Positions 5,464 to 10,239 of a DNA stretch of 10,239 nucleotides are shown piece after piece. Made by a program: the position numbers and the translations under genes. Each line of letters opens with the position of its first letter. Within the stretch, counting starts at the first letter, position 1. This stretch comes from Conexibacter sp. (GTDB lineage: Bacteria > Actinomycetota > Thermoleophilia > Solirubrobacterales > Solirubrobacteraceae), in assembly GCA_025964215.1 (NCBI GenBank), contig JAOPZG010000541.1, positions 1 through 10,239 of the forward strand, written 5' to 3'. The notes beneath the pieces are model-generated. The model was not told the origin of the DNA. It ran no database searches and saw only the letters and a list, made by a program, of their open reading frames with translations.

Positions 5464-6372
5464 GTGCGGACGCTGAAGACCTCCGAAGCGGCTGCCGTCT
5501 TGAACGTCAGCCCGAATACGCTCCGCGCGTGGGAGCGTCGTTTCGGCTATCCCAAGCCGCAGCGATCGCCGGGCAAGCACCGCCTCTACACGCTCGGGGA
5601 GATCGCCGCCCTGCGCGACGCGCTCCAGGAGGGGCTGTCGATTTCGTCGGCCATCTCGCGGGCCCGGGAGTCGGTCGCGGCCGACACCCACGTGCTCGTC
5701 GGGGCGCTCGCGGCCTACGAGCTGGAGCGGGCCGACGCGGCGATGGAGGGCGCGCTCGCGCTGCGCTCCGTCGAGCGGTCCGTCGAGGAGGTGCTCCTGC
5801 CGTCGCTGGAGGAGATCGGCGATCGCAACGGGACCGACTCGGCCCCGTGGGCGCTCGCCGCCCGCTGGGCGGGCGAGTGGCTGCTGCGGGCCCAGCGCCT
5901 GTCGCCGCCGCCGTCGTCCCGGCCGTCGGTCCTGCTGGGCGACGCGACGCGCGACCAGCTGGACCCCGACGCCCTGGCGCTCCGCGCGCTGGAGCTCTGC
6001 ACCACGCGCATCGGCCTGCGCACCGTGACGCTGCCCGTCACGGGATTGGCCGGCCTGGGCGACGTGCTCTCGGCCTACGAGCCGCGGGTGGTCGTCATCG
6101 CCGGCGGCGAGGAGGTCGACGACGACGTCGCCCGCTGGGCCTACCGGGTCCGCGCCAGCTCCGGCGCGCTGCCGGTGCTGCTGTTCCGCCGCGGTGGCCG
6201 TGCGGATCGCACGCGCACCACCGGGGCGCGGCATCTCGCATCTGCGCCGACGATCGCCGCCGGCCAGCTGCTCGACCTCGCGGAGGGCAGCAGCCGCGAG
6301 TCGATCGCCGACGACCTGGAGTTCGATGATCTCGCGACGCCCGCCCCGTCCCGGCGCAGGCTGTCCGCATAA
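5464..6372 (+). CDS. MerR-family regulator with CarH-like C-terminal region, cobalamin ligand motif absent
   Basis: 302 residues. Residues 1-70 are a MerR winged HTH: KTSEAAAVLNVSPNTLRAWERRFG, wing region around residues 35-42, then YTLGEIAALRDAL. Residues about 75-145 form a helical stretch (SVERSVEEVLLPSLEEIG at 102-119) and 155-275 a Rossmann-like alpha/beta region (PSVLLGD, TRIGLRTVTLP, EPRVVVIAGGEE). This order matches the CarH/LitR cobalamin photoreceptor regulators. However, the E/D-x-H-x-x-G motif that supplies the Co ligand reads DQLDPD (164-169) with Leu in place of His, and no WxxxEH is seen. It therefore probably senses something else, or acts without ligand. GTG 5464 is the first in-frame start after a TGA at 5455. 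The PAS gene starts 18 nt after its stop, suggesting an operon. The protein is paralogous to the gene at 7001. Confidence 0.85.
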   Translation: MRTLKTSEAAAVLNVSPNTLRAWERRFGYPKPQRSPGKHRLYTLGEIAALRDALQEGLSISSAISRARESVAADTHVLVGALAAYELERADAAMEGALALRSVERSVEEVLLPSLEEIGDRNGTDSAPWALAARWAGEWLLRAQRLSPPPSSRPSVLLGDATRDQLDPDALALRALELCTTRIGLRTVTLPVTGLAGLGDVLSAYEPRVVVIAGGEEVDDDVARWAYRVRASSGALPVLLFRRGGRADRTRTTGARHLASAPTIAAGQLLDLAEGSSRESIADDLEFDDLATPAPSRRRLSA

Positions 6373-6376
6373 GGCT

Positions 6377-6383
6377 GAGGAGG
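6377..6383 (+). promoter_or_regulatory. Strong Shine-Dalgarno (GAGGAGG) fixing a TTG start
   Basis: GAGGAGG lies 7 nt before TTG 6391, just after the TAA of the upstream MerR gene (6370-6372). It makes the TTG the convincing start of the zinc-ribbon/PAS gene. Confidence 0.7.
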
Positions 6384-6390
6384 CATTCGC

Positions 6391-6891
6391 TTGAGCTCCA
6401 ACCGTCCACTCCTTCGCCTCGTACCGGACCCCGGGTCCGCCGAGCCGGTCCCGCAGGTCAGCTTCTGCGGGCACTGCGGCCAGGCGCCGCCGACCCCGAT
6501 GGCCCCGCTGGCGCGCGTCTGCGCGCGCTGCGGCCTCGGCGTGGTCATCAGCGCCGGCGCCGACGTGGCCCCGCGCAAGGGCGAGGCGTTCGTGATCGTC
6601 GACCGCCAGCTCAAGCTGTGCGGCCTCTCGCGCGGCGCCGAGCGCGTGCTGGGCGTCGACGAGCCCGAGGCGGTCCACCGCCACGTCTCCGACTTCCTCG
6701 AGCCCGCCGACGCCGAGGCCGGCCAAGGCGACGAGCTGCTCCAGAGCATCATCGCCGGCGCCGCCATCGGCGGAGCCGAGCCGCGCAACATCGTCGTGCG
6801 CCCGACGGGCGAGTACGGCGTGCGCTACGCCGCCCGCGTCGGCAGCTGCGGGCCGCCCGAAGGCGCCCTCATCGTCCTCGGGACGGTCTGA
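6391..6891 (+). CDS. Zinc-ribbon plus PAS-like domain protein
   Basis: 166 residues. After a short N-terminus comes a four-cysteine zinc ribbon, C26-x2-C29 (FCGHCG) and C44-x2-C47 (VCARCG). Residues about 64-165 then read like a PAS fold: GEAFVIVDRQLKLCGLSRGAERVLGV, DFLEPAD, a helix, and closing strands NIVVRPTGEYGVRYAARV and GALIVLGTV. There is no output domain, so it is probably a soluble sensor or adaptor working through protein-protein contact. The gene starts at TTG 6391, backed by a strong Shine-Dalgarno, 18 nt after the MerR stop. Coupling with that regulator is therefore likely, and MerR partner or anti-regulator is a reasonable guess. Ligand or cofactor is unknown. C78 and C153 lie within the PAS-like part. 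The PAS assignment is from pattern only. Confidence 0.75.
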   Translation: MSSNRPLLRLVPDPGSAEPVPQVSFCGHCGQAPPTPMAPLARVCARCGLGVVISAGADVAPRKGEAFVIVDRQLKLCGLSRGAERVLGVDEPEAVHRHVSDFLEPADAEAGQGDELLQSIIAGAAIGGAEPRNIVVRPTGEYGVRYAARVGSCGPPEGALIVLGTV

Positions 6892-6941
6892 CCCGTCGGC
6901 ACGCGCGCACCGGGTCCTTCCCGTGCAAGACGTGACCCGTC
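6889..6941 (+). repeat. Direct repeat TGACCCGTC, two copies 44 bp apart
   Basis: TGACCCGTC at 6889-6897 (containing the TGA stop of the PAS gene) and again at 6933-6941, just before the TGCAC-N6-TTGCGCAA motif. Start-to-start distance is 44 bp, about four helical turns. Each is followed 2-3 nt later by CAC or GCAC. A regulatory role is possible but weakly supported. Confidence 0.3.
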
Positions 6942-6942
6942 A

Positions 6943-6961
6943 TGCACCTGACCTTGCGCAA
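6943..6961 (+). promoter_or_regulatory. Composite motif TGCAC-N6-TTGCGCAA, copy 2
   Basis: TGCAC (6943-6947), 6 nt, TTGCGCAA (6954-6961), embedded in the 10-bp palindrome CTTGCGCAAG (6953-6962). Words and spacing are identical to the copy at 5382-5400. CTGTACG at 6991-6997, just before ATG 7001, is likewise shared. Motif placement argues that the coding region starts at 7001 and not at the upstream GTG 6923. Confidence 0.5.
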
Positions 6962-7000
6962 GTTGCCAGAACCTCACCAAACGGCGAAGACTGTACGGAC

Positions 7001-7888
7001 ATGGGTGGATCGATCCGAACCAACGCCGCGGCCGCCATGCTCGGCGTCAGCCCGAACACGCTGCGCTCCTGGGAGCGCCGCTTCGGCTTCCCGGAGCCCA
7101 AGCGCACCGCCGGCGGCCACCGCCAGTTCGACCTCGCGGAGATCGAGGCGCTGCGCGCCGCCTTCGAGGAGACGCAGAACATCTCCTCGGCCGTCTCCGT
7201 CGCCCGTGAGCGCGGCACCGGCCCGGCCTCGCCGGCCCGCTTGCAGTCCGCCTTCGGCCGCTTCGACGAGGACGGCGCGAACCGCCTGATCGAGGAGAGC
7301 CTCACGGTGCGCTCGGTGGAGCGCACGATCGAGGAGGTCCTGCTCCCGTCGGTCGAGGCGCTCGCCCCGGCCCACAACACGCCCCCGACGCCCGAGTACG
7401 GCTTCGCCTGGCGCTACGCCACCGGCTGGCTCGCCGCCACGCAGCGGCTCTCGCCGCCCGCGACGCGCAGCGAGGGCATCCTGGTCTTCGACGCGAGCCG
7501 CGCCCCGGAGGCCGAGTGCCTCCAGGCCCAGGCGCTGGAGCTCGTCCTGCGCCGCGCCGGCCTGCGCACGCTGGCGCTGACGGCGGACTCCGACCCGAGC
7601 CGCCTCTCGCACGCGATCACCGCGCTGGACCCGCGCGCCGTCGTGCTCACCGGCCACGGCGCGTCGCTCGACGCGCTCGGCCGCCTCGTCTTCACTGCGC
7701 GCCGCGTCGCCGGCGAGGACGTCGCGATCCTCGACTACCGCGACGCGATCCCGCACGCGGGCAGCAGCACGGTCGAGGCGCTGCCGGACGGGCCGCTCGC
7801 GGCCCGCGAGGCGATCATCTCGCGGCTCGACGCCCGCAGCGCCAGCGGGCGCTTCGCGCGCGGTCCGTCGACCGTCATCGGCCTGTAG
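7001..7888 (+). CDS. MerR-family regulator with CarH-like C-terminal region, paralogue of the gene at 5464
   Basis: 295 residues from ATG 7001. MerR winged HTH at residues 4-70 (AAAAMLGVSPNTLRSWERRFG, wing loop RTAGGHR), with a recognition helix nearly identical to that of the gene at 5464. A helical segment at about 80-150 contains SVERTIEEVLLPSVEAL, the best-conserved stretch between the paralogues. The Rossmann-like part covers about 158-275 (GILVFDAS, RAGLRTLALTAD, DPRAVVLTGHG, DVAILDYRD). As in its paralogue, the region that carries E-x-H-x-x-G in CarH has no histidine (APEAECLQA, 168-176). GTG 6923 would add 26 residues spanning the shared promoter motif and is rejected. No Shine-Dalgarno is seen before ATG 7001. 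A hairpin follows the stop. It likely arose by tandem duplication and divergence. Confidence 0.84.
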   Translation: MGGSIRTNAAAAMLGVSPNTLRSWERRFGFPEPKRTAGGHRQFDLAEIEALRAAFEETQNISSAVSVARERGTGPASPARLQSAFGRFDEDGANRLIEESLTVRSVERTIEEVLLPSVEALAPAHNTPPTPEYGFAWRYATGWLAATQRLSPPATRSEGILVFDASRAPEAECLQAQALELVLRRAGLRTLALTADSDPSRLSHAITALDPRAVVLTGHGASLDALGRLVFTARRVAGEDVAILDYRDAIPHAGSSTVEALPDGPLAAREAIISRLDARSASGRFARGPSTVIGL

Positions 7889-7896
7889 CCGCGCCG

Positions 7897-7914
7897 CCGC
7901 GGAGACGTCCGCGG
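7897..7914 (+). terminator. Hairpin downstream of the second CarH-like MerR gene
   Basis: CCGCGGA (7897-7903), loop GACG, TCCGCGG (7908-7914): a perfect 7-bp stem starting 8 nt after the stop. There is no T-run (TCGATCG follows), so it would be a tail-less terminator or simply a stabilising 3' hairpin. Confidence 0.5.
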
Positions 7915-7960
7915 TCGATCGTTCGGAGCCGTCCGGCACGCGCGGCATGATCCTCGCGCG

Positions 7961-8428
7961 ATGACGCTCACACCGCTCGGCGATCCCCTGGCGCACGACG
8001 CCCTGGAGTCCCTCCTGCTCGCGGAGGCGAGCGTCCGTCGGCGCCTCGCGTCCGACCTGGAGCGCGAGGGCCTCTCGTCCTCCGGCTTCTCGGTCCTGAT
8101 GGTCCTCTCCAGCGGTGGCGGGGAGCTGGAGCTGCGCGCGCTGCGCGCCCGGCTGCGCACCTCGAAGGCCAACGCGACCGAGGTCGTCACGACGCTCGAG
8201 ACGCGCGGGATGGTCCAGCGCTTCCGGCTGCCGCACGACCGCCGCGCCGCGTCCGTGCGCCTCACGACGCAGGGCCGCGAGCTGGTCGACCGGCTCGCCC
8301 CGGAGCACACGCAGCGGGTCAGCGACGCGTTCGCGGTCCTCGACGAGGCCGAGAAGCGCATGCTCTCCGGCATCTGCCGCAAGCTCGCGGTCGACCCGTC
8401 GGCCGAGCCCGCGGCCGCCTCGCTGTAG
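7961..8428 (+). CDS. MarR-family transcriptional regulator
   Basis: 155 residues, typical MarR length. Flanking helices at about 10-40 and 115-145 would form the dimer interface. The winged HTH covers about residues 42-103: SGFSVLMVLSSGGGELELRALRARLRTSKANATEVVTTLETRGMV, then the wing LPHDRRAASVRLT with the conserved D-R-R (93-95), then TTQGRELVDRL. Such proteins repress nearby or own genes and respond to phenolic or other small ligands or to oxidation. It has no cysteine in the HTH, only C139 near the end. CATGAT lies 9 nt before ATG 7961 and may be a -10; no Shine-Dalgarno is visible. Its stop is 23 nt before ileS on the same strand. Target unknown; the nearest efflux gene is 6 kb away. Confidence 0.9.
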   Translation: MTLTPLGDPLAHDALESLLLAEASVRRRLASDLEREGLSSSGFSVLMVLSSGGGELELRALRARLRTSKANATEVVTTLETRGMVQRFRLPHDRRAASVRLTTQGRELVDRLAPEHTQRVSDAFAVLDEAEKRMLSGICRKLAVDPSAEPAAASL

Positions 8429-8436
8429 CCACCGCA

Positions 8437-8442
8437 TATCCT
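8437..8442 (+). promoter_or_regulatory. -10-like TATCCT before ileS
   Basis: TATCCT lies in the 23-bp gap between the MarR stop and ileS, 9 nt before ATG 8452, with no Shine-Dalgarno. If used, ileS has a leaderless or near-leaderless message. The gap leaves no room for the T-box leader that many actinobacteria use for ileS. Confidence 0.35.
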
Positions 8443-8451
8443 GGGCCGCTC

Positions 8452-10239
<1,788 letters not shown>

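Noticed and set aside
6923..7000. Upstream GTG start adding 26 residues to the second CarH-like MerR protein
   Set aside because: The added stretch aligns with nothing in the paralogue and spans the shared promoter motif.
7002..7016. GGGTGG followed by ATCGATCC, briefly resembling a T-box antiterminator core
   Set aside because: It lacks the ACCGCG continuation, lies at the start of a MerR coding region and is not upstream of a synthetase or amino-acid gene.

Overview
The window is about 70% G+C or higher, with short intergenic gaps and many start/stop overlaps. The mix of genes suggests a high-GC actinobacterium: a BldC-like regulator, CarH-like MerR proteins, a zinc-ribbon/PAS protein, a membrane HD-GYP protein and a type 2 IleRS. 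My best guess is class Thermoleophilia (Solirubrobacterales type). That assignment rests on general resemblance; there is no rRNA or other phylogenetic marker besides the partial ileS.

Layout. (1) 1-862, minus strand: a small lipoprotein gene followed, with a 4-bp GTGA overlap, by an alpha/beta-hydrolase-fold gene that runs off the left edge. (2) 887-2206, plus: a MATE-family efflux protein, divergent from the lipoprotein gene across only 24 bp. That gap holds two back-to-back -10-like elements. (3) 2203-3410, minus: PPK2-type polyphosphate kinase and an acyl-CoA thioesterase joined by an ATGA overlap. The thioesterase and MATE genes converge on a shared CTAG. (4) 3522-3812, plus: a small BldC/excisionase-type MerR-like regulator. 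(5) 3849-5317, minus: a membrane-anchored HD-GYP protein, preceded by a 28-codon ORF with a strong ribosome binding site that may encode a one-helix membrane peptide. (6) 5464-7888, plus: two paralogous CarH-like MerR regulators flanking a zinc-ribbon/PAS protein. (7) 7961-10239, plus: a MarR regulator and isoleucyl-tRNA synthetase, cut by the right edge.

The most interesting part is 3.5-7.9 kb, which looks like a compact signalling locus. It has three HTH regulators of the MerR superfamily, a probable cytoplasmic sensor (zinc ribbon plus PAS), a membrane HD-GYP output protein and a micro-ORF. Both large MerR genes carry the same composite promoter motif, TGCAC-N6-TTGCGCAA, at identical internal spacing. 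Their recognition helices are nearly identical, which suggests auto- or cross-regulation. Both appear to have lost the histidine that ligates cobalamin in CarH, so their signal is unknown.

Other points are a cluster of apparently leaderless starts (TANNNT, 7 nt, then ATG or GTG), an alpha/beta-hydrolase whose nucleophile serine is replaced by glycine, and an IleRS with the swapped GXHH form of the HIGH motif.
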